From NCBI RefSeq assembly GCF_030272615.1, contig NC_081414.1, positions 4,713,501 through 4,777,500 on the forward strand: a stretch of 64,000 bases of DNA. Reading direction: 5' to 3'. Each line of letters starts with the position of its first letter. The first letter of the stretch is position 1. The notes under the pieces were generated by a model. The model searched no databases. It was given only the letters and a program-made list of their open reading frames with translations, and was not told the DNA's origin. Below are positions 41,406 through 54,175 of the stretch, in pieces. A program made the translations under genes and the position numbers. This DNA comes from Cryptomeria japonica. Its lineage: Eukaryota; Streptophyta; Pinopsida; Cupressales; Cupressaceae.

Positions 41406-44400
41406 TGTCACAACCCTCCTTTATCACCTTTTTTTGATTTAAAATACAAAACTTTATTTATACTCTTTGGATGAATTATTGAATGAATATTGTAAGGGAA
41501 TGAATTAATAAACCACACACACATGGAAAATGCTTATATATTTTAAATTGTTATTTAATTTCCCTCACCCAAATTAAGGCACATGTTGTAGGAGGAATAA
41601 GAAGCTTCTAGAAGCTTCTCCACCTCCTTGCATGTAACTCCTCCCACTAAGCCTAATTAATTTGCATGGAGGCCAAATTGGGAGAAGAATCTCTTTTTTT
41701 TGAATTAAAAAAATAGGTAGTGGGAAATTGTAATTTCTTTTATAAAATGGGAACAAGTTTCAAAGGAAAAGCTAGCTAATCTTGATAAGAAATTTCTGCA
41801 AGTTGAATTCTCTTTGGTAGTCCACTTCATTGGCAGCTAGGATTTTGTTGGAGGATTTTTCTTCAAATTGGAGGATCAAGGAAGACTTCACACCATCTTC
41901 AAGCATCCAGGTTCCTCCAACTTAGTTCATGCATCTCATTTTTATGGTAGATTAGATTTGATTGGATTAATTATGAGTATGAAATTTTAATTGTATTTTG
42001 TTAAAGAATTAGTTTAGATTTTGTAGAAAATGAGAATCCTGGTTTTAATAAGATTCATTGTTAAATTTCTTGATATGGAATTAGTTTTTGGATTTTGTAA
42101 AGAATGAGATTCATTGTTTAAATTTTTAATAAGGGATTAGTTTCAGATTTTTAGAGAATAAAATTCATTTTTTTGATAAGAAAATTTGTTTCAGATTTTG
42201 TAGAATGAAATTCATTTATTTTGAAAATAAGATTCATTGTTTAAATTTTTAGTTTCAAATTTTAGAGAATAAGATTCATTGTTTTTGTCTTAGATTTTGT
42301 AGAATGAAATTCATTTCTTTTGAAAATAAGATGCATTAGTTTCAGATTTTAGAATGGAATTCATTGTTTGATAAGAAAATTTGTTTCAGATTTGTAGAAT
42401 GAAATTCATTTTTTCTTGAAAATAAGATTCATTGTTTTCTGATAAGAAATTAGTTTCAGAGTAAATAGAAATTAGATTATTATCTTTAGTTTATTTTGAA
42501 TGAAACTTCCCTGTGTGTATAAATAAATCTTCTCTCTCTGTGAATGAAACTTCCCTGTGAAAAGAAATAAATCATCTCTCTCTGTGAATGAAACTTCCCT
42601 GTGAAAAGAAATAAATCTTCTCTCTCTGTGAATGAAACTTCCCTGTGAAAAGAAATAAATCATCTCTCTCTGTGAATGAAACTTCCCTGTGAAAAGAAAT
42701 AAATCTTCTCTCTCTGTGAATGAAACTTCCCTGTGAAAAGAAATAAATCTTCTCTCTCTGTGAATGAAATTTCCCTGTGAAAAGAAATGAATCTTCTTTC
42801 TCTGTGAACGAATCTTCCCTGTGTAAAGAATAAAGGAAATGAAGAAAAAAAAAAACCTCTCTGGCTATTGCTTCAATGTATTTTATCTCTGAATATCAAG
42901 CTGCCACATTGTCATTCCCTGTTATCTACCCTGCTCTGGGTGATTCTCAATAAATTAAAATACAATACTCCTGTTAAAAAAAAAAAGTAATAACAATAAT
43001 ATTATAAAAACGTATATATATATATATATATAAACAACAAAAAAATGGAGATCGTTCAAACTTAGAAAAAACCTATTAAAACCCCCGTAACGCCCGACGT
43101 TTCGCGCAAGGCAGGCGTCGGCATGCAAGGACAGTACGTCGTAACTGTCGCAGTAGTGCGGAGGGGCCCGCGGGTCCCCTCACCTCTGCGGACCTGCGCA
43201 TGCAGAGCCGCAGGGGTGATGGGACCCGTGGTCCCCACCCCGCGCCCTCATACTACCCAATTAAACTCATTTAATTAAAGGCTCCTTTCGTTTTGTGTTT
43301 TTTTTTAAATTGTAAGTCGAAAATTTTAAATTGGAGATTTTTTTTGTATGTAAATTAATATTTATTCAAAAAAAAATTTTGTATTATTTTATTTGATAGA
43401 AATGGCATTTAGGAATAACAAATTCTTTTTTTTTATTATTTATTTAATTTAGCTATAAGATATTGTATTACGATTTAGAAAATAAAATAAAATAAAATTG
43501 GGCTAATATGTAGCAAGCTCACAATTAAATTGCCTTAGTAAGTTTTAAATTTGTGGACTATTTTCCTATAAAATTTAGTTACTCAACCCATTAAGAATCG
43601 TTGGGACACTTGATTGGTCTTAGAGACTAACTTACATTAATACAAATGCTTAAACTTAATCATTATTTGGGACTCGTTAAACCTTCTTACGTCATGCAAA
43701 TTCCTCATAGATTAATTGCTCTTATTAATGGATCATAGCATGCGAATTATAGAATAATTATATCTTCATGCAATTACTATTATGCAAGTTTCATTGTTAT
43801 GCAAATTATACTACAAGTAGTTACTTCAATTAATTACGCTTTCGTTTTGTTATTCGTAGTTAGAAAACTAAATAAAGGAAGTTGGAAAACCAAAACTAGC
43901 AGCGTTCGGTATATATGGTGCCTCTGGGTCACGCTTACGGGTAATGCCGTCGTGTTGAACTACTGCACTTAACGCCTAATAAAGCTGCATTAACGACGTC
44001 TGTGGCATCGTCCCTATAAATCGTCGGGGAGTAATAAGGGACATTTGGAAGTTAAAATCCAAGGGGCGGGTAATCCCTCTTGGATCGATAATTTAATAAG
44101 ATAACTTTTAATGAATTTCACATCCATTGAGATAAACCATAGTAAACCCCTCTTAGGGATGGTCAAGTTAAAAGCTCTCGTGAAATTTACTTTATTTATT
44201 TATTTACCTCGAAGGGATATTGGTGATTTGCAATTGGGTGACGCTCATGATAAGTATTAGGTTCTAGTTATTTTGTTTTGGCCACAAGCAATAGGCCATC
44301 TTGAGCCTTCGCTTAAGTGCTACCTTCGTGGGTAGCAACCGCAGAGAAACTGTCTGGGACACTGACCCTAGAAAGGGTTGCGTACCCACAAATCAGTTTA

Positions 44401-45035
44401 CATCAAACCATAGATTAGAAAACAGAACTACATACTTTACGCCTTGATCCCGTGCCGAAGCGGGTATGTAGGCAGTCTTGGGACGGAGTTGTCCCTCGTA
44501 CTCAGGCGTTCGTGGGTGGGGTTTAGGCTTGGTTGAGTAAGAATCCTAATTGAAAGATAAGATAATCAAACTTAATTCGATGCATACTCGGAAGGAATCC
44601 CGTATGGATTCGCTTGACTTCCCGAGGCTTTAAGCCAAATTCCGAGGCGGAATTCAAGCTTGTATTATTTTCTTATTACTCCTAAGAACGGCGACCTCGG
44701 TGCATTCTTGTTAGAAGAATGTAGTACTTAGTGAGTGGCTCAGGACCCGAATGGTCCCGATGAGTCTAAGTCTCTGGCCAGAGCATCTCCTATCCCGTTT
44801 GGATGGATGCCTACCCCGTATGGGTAGATGCCTATCCCGTATTGGATAGATGAAATTTACGTCCCGTGTGGACAATTGCCTAACCCGTATGGTTAGGAGC
44901 TCATCCCGAATGGATGAATGCCCAATCCTATTTGGATGGATGCCCAGAGTATGCAATTGAATAAAACATAATAAAGAAAAAAAATATATATATATACTCA
45001 ATTTTTGTTGGATCAATCTAGGGTGGGTTATTACA
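41406..45035 (+). repeat. Chromovirus LTR 2, the shared middle LTR (3630 bp)
   Basis: It serves as 3' LTR of the first internal part and 5' LTR of the second. Private changes are T at 41888 (C in LTRs 1 and 3) and A at 43097 (G in the others). At the three sites where LTR 1 is distinct it matches LTR 3. Confidence 0.96.
44595..44937 (+). repeat. Hairpin array, LTR 2 copy
   Basis: Same nine hairpins as 36058-36400, shifted by 8537; no change seen. Confidence 0.92.
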
Positions 45036-45037
45036 TG

Positions 45038-45057
45038 TGGTATCAGAGCAAAGGTTC
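45038..45057 (+). promoter_or_regulatory. Chromovirus primer-binding site, copy 2
   Basis: TGGTATCAGAGCAAAGGTTC, two bases after LTR 2. Confidence 0.92.
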
Positions 45058-45182
45058 AAATCTAGGCCTTGTGCTCACTTCAATTTATTCAACTAAGGGA
45101 ATGTTTTACAATAATAGAAATTAAATTTTATTCCACAAAAAGAAAACTAACTACATAATTTAACTTTCAGGTAAAACCTAGA

Positions 45183-48100
45183 ATGGCAAGAGGAAGAGGA
45201 AGAGGAAGAGGAAGAGGAAGGGGAAGAGGAAGAGGAAGAGGAATAGGAATGGGTAATGGAAGACGTACTAGGAGTCAAAGGGAGGAAAACCATGAGGAAA
45301 ACCATGAGGAAAACCATGAGGAAAACCATGAAGGGAACCATGAGGAAGACCATGAAGAGGCTCGACACAACCTAGGGAATAATGGAGATGGGGTCCAAGC
45401 TATAATCGACCTTCTAACCGAACAAAGAGATAAAATCAACTTCCTGGAACAATCACTGCAGGACCTCAGGGAAAGGCAAAATGACTATGAGAATAGAAGT
45501 GGTACCGAGAATGGAAACCCTGGTAGCAATCAAGGAAATGTGATGGGTAATGGAAAGGAAAATAACATATTAGAACTCTCCAAGGATTTGAAGAAAATCA
45601 CCCCTCCTAAGTTCGATGGGAGGCAGATTGGTGAAGGGGCTGAGAATTGGCTAAATGAAATGGAGAAATATTTTGAGCTAAGAGATTTCAGCGAAACAAC
45701 TAAGGCTTTATGGGGCTCCTATCAACTCACAGGGGAGGCGGCTAGTTGGTGGACCAACACCAAAGAACAAAATGGGTATAACAGGGATACAATCACATGG
45801 GATCAATTTGTTCACCATTTTCGAGATAGGTGGCTCCCTCAATTGTTCTTCGATGAGAAAGTGACAGAATTCCATAATCTACGTCAAGGGTCCCTATCCG
45901 TTCAACAATATTGGGATAAGTTCGCCAAGTTGCTTAAGTATGTGCCTATGTACCAAAGGGACGAAGAAGGCCAAGCAAGGAAATTCATTTTGGGGCTGAA
46001 TACCAACATAGGGGCAGAGGTTGATATGCATGGACCCAGAAATATGAATGAAGTACTTGAAAAGTCCCTAAGGCAAGAGAGGAAGATTCAGACACTAGCA
46101 GGACGGAACTATAATGGGAATCACTCATTCAAAAGGAAGCAAGAATTCAATGGAAACACTAACTTCAACAAGGGTCAAAGGAATAACTCTTCCGAAAGGA
46201 GACCACCACCTAATCAATATCAGAGGAATGGAAATGATAATAACAGGGGCAACAATAATAGGGGCAATGATAACAGGGGCAATAATAACAGGGGCAATGA
46301 TAACAGAGGCAACTATAACAGGAATGACCAGCAGAACAGGATAACTCATCCACCCAGGGGAAATGAAACAAGGAATGATCCCCCTAGGAATCAAGGTAGG
46401 AGAGGTCCTCCAGGCGGATGCTTTATGTGCGGGGAAAACCATTTTGCTAGAGATTGCCCCAGGATGCAAGGACAAATCAGAGCCAATCAACCCCAACAAG
46501 GGCCCCAACAGAGGATTCATGCAGCAGTTAGGAACCAAAGAAGAAGATACCAGAATGTCCCCGTGGAAACTACAGGTACACTATTTGAACAACCAATATC
46601 AATTCTAATTGACACTGGATCATCTGAATGTTTCATCTCACCTGAATTAGTGAACAAATATGCATTAAAAGTTAATCAAATGGAGTCATCATGGACGGTT
46701 CAATATGGGGATAAGGCAACTAGAGAAGTAACTAAGTGTTTACCAAGGGCAAGGGTACAATTCCCTGAGTTCGAAACAAGGGTAGATCTCTATGTGGCAC
46801 CGTTAGGATTATATGATGTAATTATGGGAATGAGTTGGTTAGCAGACCATCAAGCTAATGTAGATTGTTATAGCAAAATTGTTGAATGTTTGGATGATGG
46901 AGGGAAAAGGGTCAAAATCCAAGGAAAGTTTAAACCCATTAATATAGAAACTATCTCAGCAATGCAATTAAAGAAGGAAAGGAGAAGAGGAGGACAAATC
47001 TTTATGGTCGAAATTGATGAAGGAAAGGGGGAAAATACACCAACATTTGAAAATACCCCTTTCTTAAAGGAGTTTAGGGATGTTTTTCCAGAAGCACTAC
47101 CCGGTTTACCCCCTAAGAGAAAGTTTGACTTTTCTATCGAAGTACTCCCAGGAGCTGAACCAGTATCAAAGGCACCTTACCAGATGAACACAACCGAATT
47201 ACAAGAGCTCAAAATGCAATTAGAGGAACTCTTAGCTAAGGGATTAATAAGGCCAAGTGTATCACCATGGGGAGCGCCAGTTTTATTTGTTAAGAAGAAG
47301 GATGGAACCTTAAGGCTATGCATCGACTATAGGATGTTGAACAAAGTTACCATAAAGAATAGGTATCCCTTACCTCGCATAGAGGACCTTTTTGACCAAA
47401 TGAAAGGAGCGGCAGTTTTCTCCAAGATAGATCTTCGGTCAGGGTATCATCAGCTCAGAATTAAGGAAGAAGACATTCCGAAGACAGCTTTCAGGACGAG
47501 ATATGGACATTATGAATTCACAGTAGTTCCTTTTGGAGTAACTAATGCCCCAGCTGCATTCATGAACCTAATGAATAGTGTATTCCATGACTACTTGGAT
47601 AAGTTTGTTTTGGTATTTCTGGATGACATATTGATTTACTCTAGAAATGAAGAGGAACATTTAGCGCACCTACAAATTGTTTTGCAAAGATTGAGAGAAC
47701 ATAAGTTATATGGAAAATTGTCCAAATGTGCCTTCTTTGAGGAAAAGATTCACTATCTTGGGCATATAATATCAAAGGATGGAATAGCAGTCGACCCAGA
47801 TAAAATAAAGGCAATAGTAGAATGGCCAATCCCTAAGAATGTTTCAGAGGTAAGAAGCTTTATGGGGCTAGCAGGCTACTATAGGAGGTTTGTGGAAGGA
47901 TTCTCTAAGATAGCAAACCCCATCACCTCGTTGCAAAGGAAGGGCAAAAGGTTTGTATGGACCGAGCAAAGTGATAAGGCATTTCAAATCTTGAAGGGAA
48001 AACTAACTTCAGCACCCATTCTAAAGGTACCAGACCCAAATGGGCACTTCACAGTTGTAACGGATGCTTCTATTGAAGGGTTAGGAGGAGTACTTGTCCA

Positions 48101-49868
48101 AGATGAAGGGGTAGTGGCTTATGAATCTAGGAAGCTAAAGACTCATGAAGTCAACTATGCACCCCACGACTTAGAGTTGGCAGCAATTGTGCATGCCCTG
48201 CAAAAGTGGAGACACTTCTTACTAGGAAAGCCCTTTGAGCTTAAGTCGGACAACCAAGGACTAAAATACATCTTCACCCAACCTCACTTAAACGCCAGAC
48301 AAAGAAGGTGGTTAGAGTTTCTAAGTGAATATGACTTCGAGATTGAATATATTAAGGGGAAAGAAAATAGGGTGGCAGATGCCTTAAGTAGGAGAAGACA
48401 CTTGATGACTATAGCAACCTTCAAAACCTCTTTCAAAAGGCAAGTAATGGATGAACAAGGACATGACCCATGGTATGAGCAAGTCAAATTAACTATAAGA
48501 CACAACCCGACCAACCCTAAGGTCGAAGGGTATGCATTTGATGAAGATGGGCTACTCAGGTACAATGACAGAATCTATGTTCCTAATTCAGGGAATTTAA
48601 GGGAAGTAGTCTTATCGGAGGCTCACAATGCCCCTTATTCAGGCCACCCAGGAGTTAACAAACTTTATGCAGATCTAAGGAAATTATACTTTTGGCAAGG
48701 GTTGAAAGGCGATATTGTCAAGTATGTAGCTAAATGTTTGGAGTGTCAAAGAGTAAAGGCAGAACATAGGCACCCCGCTGGATTGTTACAATTGCACGAT
48801 GTACCTCAACATAAGTGGCAAGTTATTAGTATGGATTTTGTACAAGGGTTACCCATGTCACCTTCTAGGCATGATGCAATAATGGTGGTAATTGACAAAC
48901 TCACTAAGGTGGCACACTTTATACCAGGGAATCTGACAGATGATGCACCCACCTTGGCTAGACGTTTCATTAAGGAGATAGTTAGGTTGCATGGAGTACC
49001 AGAGAAAATCATATCAGACAGAGATGCAAGATTCACCTCCAGGTTTTGGACCACTCTTCAATCAGCTCTAGGGACTCAACTAAATTTTAGCACCGCATAC
49101 CACCCGGAAACCGACGGTCAGACAGAAAGGACAAATCAGATTATGGAAGACCTGCTTCGTATGTACTGCATGGACCAACAGAGAAAATGGGAAGAGTACC
49201 TACCTTTGGTAGAGTTTGCCTACAATAATACATATCAAACATCTTTGGGAATGGCACCTTTTGAAGCCTTGTATGGTAGACCATGTCGAACACCTTTGAG
49301 TTGGGATAGTCTTGAAGATAGAGTGATTATTGGGCCAGATATGTTGAGAGAAATGGAAAGGAAAACTAAGGAAATTAGGCAAAGGTTGAAGGAAGCCTCG
49401 GATAGGCAGAAAAGTTATGCAGATAAAAACAGAACACCAAGGGAGTTTGAAGTAGGAGAGAAAGTCTTCCTAAGGGTTAGGCCACACAAGAGTTCCATAA
49501 GATTTGGGAAAAAGACTAAGCTTGCACCTCGTTATGTCGGACCCTTTGAAATATTGGGAAGAATTAATCCAGTTGCTTATCGGTTGGCCTTGCCTCCCCA
49601 ATTGAGCCGAATCCATGATGTCTTCCATGTATCTCTTCTTAAGAAATATGTACCTGATGAGAAACACATTTTGAATTGGGATGCCTTGCAGGTCCAAGAA
49701 ATGGGGGGAATAATGATAGAGCCATTCAGAATCTTGGAGAGGCGCCAGTGCCAGTTGCGCAACAGAGAGGTTGATCAGTGCAAAGTGCAATGGGACCAGT
49801 ATGATGAGAAGAATGCCACTTGGGAGGATACTAAGGAGATGCAGCAGCTATTTCCCTTTTTGTTTTGA
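45183..49868 (+). CDS. Chromovirus gag-pol polyprotein, copy 2 (1561 aa, intact)
   Basis: The translation is identical to copy 1, so domain positions and catalytic residues are the same: zinc knuckle 413-425, DTGSS 477-481, FLDD 812-815, RNase H D961, integrase triad D1218/D1279/E1315, chromodomain-like tail from about 1515. It is bounded by LTR 2 and LTR 3 with its own primer site and polypurine tract, so it is as complete as copy 1. Absence of differences over 4.7 kb means that the duplication is very recent, that gene conversion has occurred, or that one copy is an assembly duplicate. The LTR differences argue against a simple copy error for the whole period. Confidence 0.95.
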   Translation: MARGRGRGRGRGRGRGRGRGIGMGNGRRTRSQREENHEENHEENHEENHEGNHEEDHEEARHNLGNNGDGVQAIIDLLTEQRDKINFLEQSLQDLRERQNDYENRSGTENGNPGSNQGNVMGNGKENNILELSKDLKKITPPKFDGRQIGEGAENWLNEMEKYFELRDFSETTKALWGSYQLTGEAASWWTNTKEQNGYNRDTITWDQFVHHFRDRWLPQLFFDEKVTEFHNLRQGSLSVQQYWDKFAKLLKYVPMYQRDEEGQARKFILGLNTNIGAEVDMHGPRNMNEVLEKSLRQERKIQTLAGRNYNGNHSFKRKQEFNGNTNFNKGQRNNSSERRPPPNQYQRNGNDNNRGNNNRGNDNRGNNNRGNDNRGNYNRNDQQNRITHPPRGNETRNDPPRNQGRRGPPGGCFMCGENHFARDCPRMQGQIRANQPQQGPQQRIHAAVRNQRRRYQNVPVETTGTLFEQPISILIDTGSSECFISPELVNKYALKVNQMESSWTVQYGDKATREVTKCLPRARVQFPEFETRVDLYVAPLGLYDVIMGMSWLADHQANVDCYSKIVECLDDGGKRVKIQGKFKPINIETISAMQLKKERRRGGQIFMVEIDEGKGENTPTFENTPFLKEFRDVFPEALPGLPPKRKFDFSIEVLPGAEPVSKAPYQMNTTELQELKMQLEELLAKGLIRPSVSPWGAPVLFVKKKDGTLRLCIDYRMLNKVTIKNRYPLPRIEDLFDQMKGAAVFSKIDLRSGYHQLRIKEEDIPKTAFRTRYGHYEFTVVPFGVTNAPAAFMNLMNSVFHDYLDKFVLVFLDDILIYSRNEEEHLAHLQIVLQRLREHKLYGKLSKCAFFEEKIHYLGHIISKDGIAVDPDKIKAIVEWPIPKNVSEVRSFMGLAGYYRRFVEGFSKIANPITSLQRKGKRFVWTEQSDKAFQILKGKLTSAPILKVPDPNGHFTVVTDASIEGLGGVLVQDEGVVAYESRKLKTHEVNYAPHDLELAAIVHALQKWRHFLLGKPFELKSDNQGLKYIFTQPHLNARQRRWLEFLSEYDFEIEYIKGKENRVADALSRRRHLMTIATFKTSFKRQVMDEQGHDPWYEQVKLTIRHNPTNPKVEGYAFDEDGLLRYNDRIYVPNSGNLREVVLSEAHNAPYSGHPGVNKLYADLRKLYFWQGLKGDIVKYVAKCLECQRVKAEHRHPAGLLQLHDVPQHKWQVISMDFVQGLPMSPSRHDAIMVVIDKLTKVAHFIPGNLTDDAPTLARRFIKEIVRLHGVPEKIISDRDARFTSRFWTTLQSALGTQLNFSTAYHPETDGQTERTNQIMEDLLRMYCMDQQRKWEEYLPLVEFAYNNTYQTSLGMAPFEALYGRPCRTPLSWDSLEDRVIIGPDMLREMERKTKEIRQRLKEASDRQKSYADKNRTPREFEVGEKVFLRVRPHKSSIRFGKKTKLAPRYVGPFEILGRINPVAYRLALPPQLSRIHDVFHVSLLKKYVPDEKHILNWDALQVQEMGGIMIEPFRILERRQCQLRNREVDQCKVQWDQYDEKNATWEDTKEMQQLFPFLF

Positions 49869-49927
49869 ACATGAACTGTAAACTCTTTTGAATGCATTTA
49901 ATAAGTGCATCGGGACGATGCACCGAT

Positions 49928-49942
49928 TTAAGGGGGGGAGGA
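49928..49942 (+). promoter_or_regulatory. Chromovirus polypurine tract, copy 2
   Basis: TTAAGGGGGGGAGGA immediately before LTR 3 (49943). Confidence 0.9.
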
Positions 49943-52900
49943 TGTCACAACCCTCCTTTATCACCTTTTTTTGATTTAAAATACAAAACTTTATTTATAC
50001 TCTTTGGATGAATTATTGAATGAATATTGTAAGGGAATGAATTAATAAACCACACACACATGGAAAATGCTTATATATTTTAAATTGTTATTTAATTTCC
50101 CTCACCCAAATTAAGGCACATGTTGTAGGAGGAATAAGAAGCTTCTAGAAGCTTCTCCACCTCCTTGCATGTAACTCCTCCCACTAAGCCTAATTAATTT
50201 GCATGGAGGCCAAATTGGGAGAAGAATCTCTTTTTTTTGAATTAAAAAAATAGGTAGTGGGAAATTGTAATTTCTTTTATAAAATGGGAACAAGTTTCAA
50301 AGGAAAAGCTAGCTAATCTTGATAAGAAATTTCTGCAAGTTGAATTCTCTTTGGTAGTCCACTTCATTGGCAGCTAGGATTTTGTTGGAGGATTTTTCTT
50401 CAAATTGGAGGATCAAGGAAGACTCCACACCATCTTCAAGCATCCAGGTTCCTCCAACTTAGTTCATGCATCTCATTTTTATGGTAGATTAGATTTGATT
50501 GGATTAATTATGAGTATGAAATTTTAATTGTATTTTGTTAAAGAATTAGTTTAGATTTTGTAGAAAATGAGAATCCTGGTTTTAATAAGATTCATTGTTA
50601 AATTTCTTGATATGGAATTAGTTTTTGGATTTTGTAAAGAATGAGATTCATTGTTTAAATTTTTAATAAGGGATTAGTTTCAGATTTTTAGAGAATAAAA
50701 TTCATTTTTTTGATAAGAAAATTTGTTTCAGATTTTGTAGAATGAAATTCATTTATTTTGAAAATAAGATTCATTGTTTAAATTTTTAGTTTCAAATTTT
50801 AGAGAATAAGATTCATTGTTTTTGTCTTAGATTTTGTAGAATGAAATTCATTTCTTTTGAAAATAAGATGCATTAGTTTCAGATTTTAGAATGGAATTCA
50901 TTGTTTGATAAGAAAATTTGTTTCAGATTTGTAGAATGAAATTCATTTTTTCTTGAAAATAAGATTCATTGTTTTCTGATAAGAAATTAGTTTCAGAGTA
51001 AATAGAAATTAGATTATTATCTTTAGTTTATTTTGAATGAAACTTCCCTGTGTGTATAAATAAATCTTCTCTCTCTGTGAATGAAACTTCCCTGTGAAAA
51101 GAAATAAATCATCTCTCTCTGTGAATGAAACTTCCCTGTGAAAAGAAATAAATCTTCTCTCTCTGTGAATGAAACTTCCCTGTGAAAAGAAATAAATCAT
51201 CTCTCTCTGTGAATGAAACTTCCCTGTGAAAAGAAATAAATCTTCTCTCTCTGTGAATGAAACTTCCCTGTGAAAAGAAATAAATCTTCTCTCTCTGTGA
51301 ATGAAATTTCCCTGTGAAAAGAAATGAATCTTCTTTCTCTGTGAACGAATCTTCCCTGTGTAAAGAATAAAGGAAATGAAGAAAAAAAAAAACCTCTCTG
51401 GCTATTGCTTCAATGTATTTTATCTCTGAATATCAAGCTGCCACATTGTCATTCCCTGTTATCTACCCTGCTCTGGGTGATTCTCAATAAATTAAAATAC
51501 AATACTCCTGTTAAAAAAAAAAAGTAATAACAATAATATTATAAAAACGTATATATATATATATATATAAACAACAAAAAAATGGAGATCGTTCAAACTT
51601 AGAAAAAACCTATTAAAACCCCCGTAACGCCCGGCGTTTCGCGCAAGGCAGGCGTCGGCATGCAAGGACAGTACGTCGTAACTGTCGCAGTAGTGCGGAG
51701 GGGCCCGCGGGTCCCCTCACCTCTGCGGACCTGCGCATGCAGAGCCGCAGGGGTGATGGGACCCGTGGTCCCCACCCCGCGCCCTCATACTACCCAATTA
51801 AACTCATTTAATTAAAGGCTCCTTTCGTTTTGTGTTTTTTTTTAAATTGTAAGTCGAAAATTTTAAATTGGAGATTTTTTTTGTATGTAAATTAATATTT
51901 ATTCAAAAAAAAATTTTGTATTATTTTATTTGATAGAAATGGCATTTAGGAATAACAAATTCTTTTTTTTTATTATTTATTTAATTTAGCTATAAGATAT
52001 TGTATTACGATTTAGAAAATAAAATAAAATAAAATTGGGCTAATATGTAGCAAGCTCACAATTAAATTGCCTTAGTAAGTTTTAAATTTGTGGACTATTT
52101 TCCTATAAAATTTAGTTACTCAACCCATTAAGAATCGTTGGGACACTTGATTGGTCTTAGAGACTAACTTACATTAATACAAATGCTTAAACTTAATCAT
52201 TATTTGGGACTCGTTAAACCTTCTTACGTCATGCAAATTCCTCATAGATTAATTGCTCTTATTAATGGATCATAGCATGCGAATTATAGAATAATTATAT
52301 CTTCATGCAATTACTATTATGCAAGTTTCATTGTTATGCAAATTATACTACAAGTAGTTACTTCAATTAATTACGCTTTCGTTTTGTTATTCGTAGTTAG
52401 AAAACTAAATAAAGGAAGTTGGAAAACCAAAACTAGCAGCGTTCGGTATATATGGTGCCTCTGGGTCACGCTTACGGGTAATGCCGTCGTGTTGAACTAC
52501 TGCACTTAACGCCTAATAAAGCTGCATTAACGACGTCTGTGGCATCGTCCCTATAAATCGTCGGGGAGTAATAAGGGACATTTGGAAGTTAAAATCCAAG
52601 GGGCGGGTAATCCCTCTTGGATCGATAATTTAATAAGATAACTTTTAATGAATTTCACATCCATTGAGATAAACCATAGTAAACCCCTCTTAGGGATGGT
52701 CAAGTTAAAAGCTCTCGTGAAATTTACTTTATTTATTTATTTACCTCGAAGGGATATTGGTGATTTGCAATTGGGTGACGCTCATGATAAGTATTAGGTT
52801 CTAGTTATTTTGTTTTGGCCACAAGCAATAGGCCATCTTGAGCCTTCGCTTAAGTGCTACCTTCGTGGGTAGCAACCGCAGAGAAACTGTCTGGGACACT

Positions 52901-53572
52901 GACCCTAGAAAGGGTTGCGTACCCACAAATCAGTTTACATCAAACCATAGATTAGAAAACAGAACTACATACTTTACGCCTTGATCCCGTGCCGAAGCGG
53001 GTATGTAGGCAGTCTTGGGACGGAGTTGTCCCTCGTACTCAGGCGTTCGTGGGTGGGGTTTAGGCTTGGTTGAGTAAGAATCCTAATTGAAAGATAAGAT
53101 AATCAAACTTAATTCGATGCATACTCGGAAGGAATCCCGTATGGATTCGCTTGACTTCCCGAGGCTTTAAGCCAAATTCCGAGGCGGAATTCAAGCTTGT
53201 ATTATTTTCTTATTACTCCTAAGAACGGCGACCTCGGTGCATTCTTGTTAGAAGAATGTAGTACTTAGTGAGTGGCTCAGGACCCGAATGGTCCCGATGA
53301 GTCTAAGTCTCTGGCCAGAGCATCTCCTATCCCGTTTGGATGGATGCCTACCCCGTATGGGTAGATGCCTATCCCGTATTGGATAGATGAAATTTACGTC
53401 CCGTGTGGACAATTGCCTAACCCGTATGGTTAGGAGCTCATCCCGAATGGATGAATGCCCAATCCTATTTGGATGGATGCCCAGAGTATGCAATTGAATA
53501 AAACATAATAAAGAAAAAAAATATATATATATACTCAATTTTTGTTGGATCAATCTAGGGTGGGTTATTACA
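49943..53572 (+). repeat. Chromovirus LTR 3 (3630 bp)
   Basis: No private difference noticed; it carries the majority base at all five variable sites. It ends in GGGTTATTACA and is followed by the TSD copy AAATC (53573-53577). The 44-bp minisatellite starts at about 51034 and the TATA-like box is at 52552. Confidence 0.96.
53132..53474 (+). repeat. Hairpin array, LTR 3 copy
   Basis: Same nine hairpins as 36058-36400, shifted by 17074; no change seen. Confidence 0.92.
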
Positions 53573-53577
53573 AAATC

Positions 53578-53759
53578 CTTGTAGATCTGACAAAACATAA
53601 CAAAATTTGACAAAACGAAAGGCAAACCTGAATTTCTTTAATGCCCTGAATTCAACAATGAGGTCCTTGAAATCCCAATTTACACCCAACAAATTCTTCA
53701 AGCCTAATAATATCCCTTAGATTTAGGAAGGAATCTGCAACACTAGAGAACTAGTACCA
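53578..53759 (-). promoter_or_regulatory. Leader and primer-binding site of the non-autonomous element
   Basis: On the minus strand TGGTACTAGTTCTC directly follows the LTR end (53760). It resembles the initiator tRNA-Met site TGGTATCAGAGC with changes. The rest of the 182 bp is non-coding leader up to the chromovirus TSD. Confidence 0.7.
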
Positions 53760-54175
53760 TGTAGGAGTTAATGATGACTCCTCAACACTGCAAGCTATTA
53801 GACCAAAATATCTTCCACGAGAAAAAATGGCAAGAATAGCTTGCTTCAACAATGCAAGATTGATTGATTGGATGTAAAATATACAATGAGATGCCTTGCT
53901 TATAAAGACAAAGTTAAGGCATAGGATTAGACAAGATTATGACATGTGTCTTAATCCTATGTTATGAGACAACTACCTCAAACAAATATTAAATGACTAA
54001 GATAACTAAATAAATAAAAGTCATGAAGATAAGATATGTTAAGTTCTTATTTAGAAAACTAAGACTTCTAGAAGAACACCTAGGGAAGTAAACTTAAGTT
54101 GTGTGAATAAGTTCCCAACTAGGATCTAGCTAGGTACGAGGCCTTTACTAGTACATGACCTCATTCACACCAACA
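53760..54175 (-). repeat. 5' LTR of the non-autonomous element (416 bp)
   Basis: Partner of 29961-30395, with several small indels and substitutions between them. On the plus strand it starts TGTAGGAGTTAATG and ends TTCACACCAACA. Confidence 0.88.

Larger units (their letters stand above)
32869..53572 (+). mobile_element. Ty3/gypsy chromovirus in tandem form (three LTRs, two internals)
   Basis: The arrangement is LTR (32869-36498), internal (36499-41405), LTR (41406-45035), internal (45036-49942), LTR (49943-53572), with an exact 8537-bp period. One TSD pair, AAATC (32864-32868 and 53573-53577), encloses everything; the two inner junctions go directly from polypurine tract to LTR and from LTR to primer site. 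Both gag-pol frames are intact and identical in translation. This is the product expected from unequal recombination between LTRs of sister copies after one insertion; co-integration of a tandem cDNA is the alternative. The long LTRs, tRNA-Met primer site and a chromodomain-like tail suggest the Tekay/Del group. Confidence 0.95.
29961..54175 (-). mobile_element. Non-autonomous LTR element (no gag/pol), split by the chromovirus
   Basis: LTRs at 53760-54175 (5' in minus sense) and 29961-30395 (3') share TGTAGGAGTTAATG...TTCACACCAACA ends (plus strand). The 5' LTR is followed on the minus strand by TGGTACTAGTTC, an initiator-Met-like primer site, and the 3' LTR is preceded by a minus-strand purine tract. 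Flanks are GCTTT and ACTTT, a TSD with one transition. Without the 20.7-kb insert the internal part is about 2.65 kb and shows no gag, RT or integrase, so it would depend on proteins of another element. LTR divergence is visibly greater than in the inserted chromovirus, in line with insertion order. Confidence 0.85.

Noticed and set aside
45036..49942. Second chromovirus copy as an independent insertion
   Set aside because: No separate TSD; the middle LTR is shared and the period is exact, so a duplication inside one insertion explains it better.
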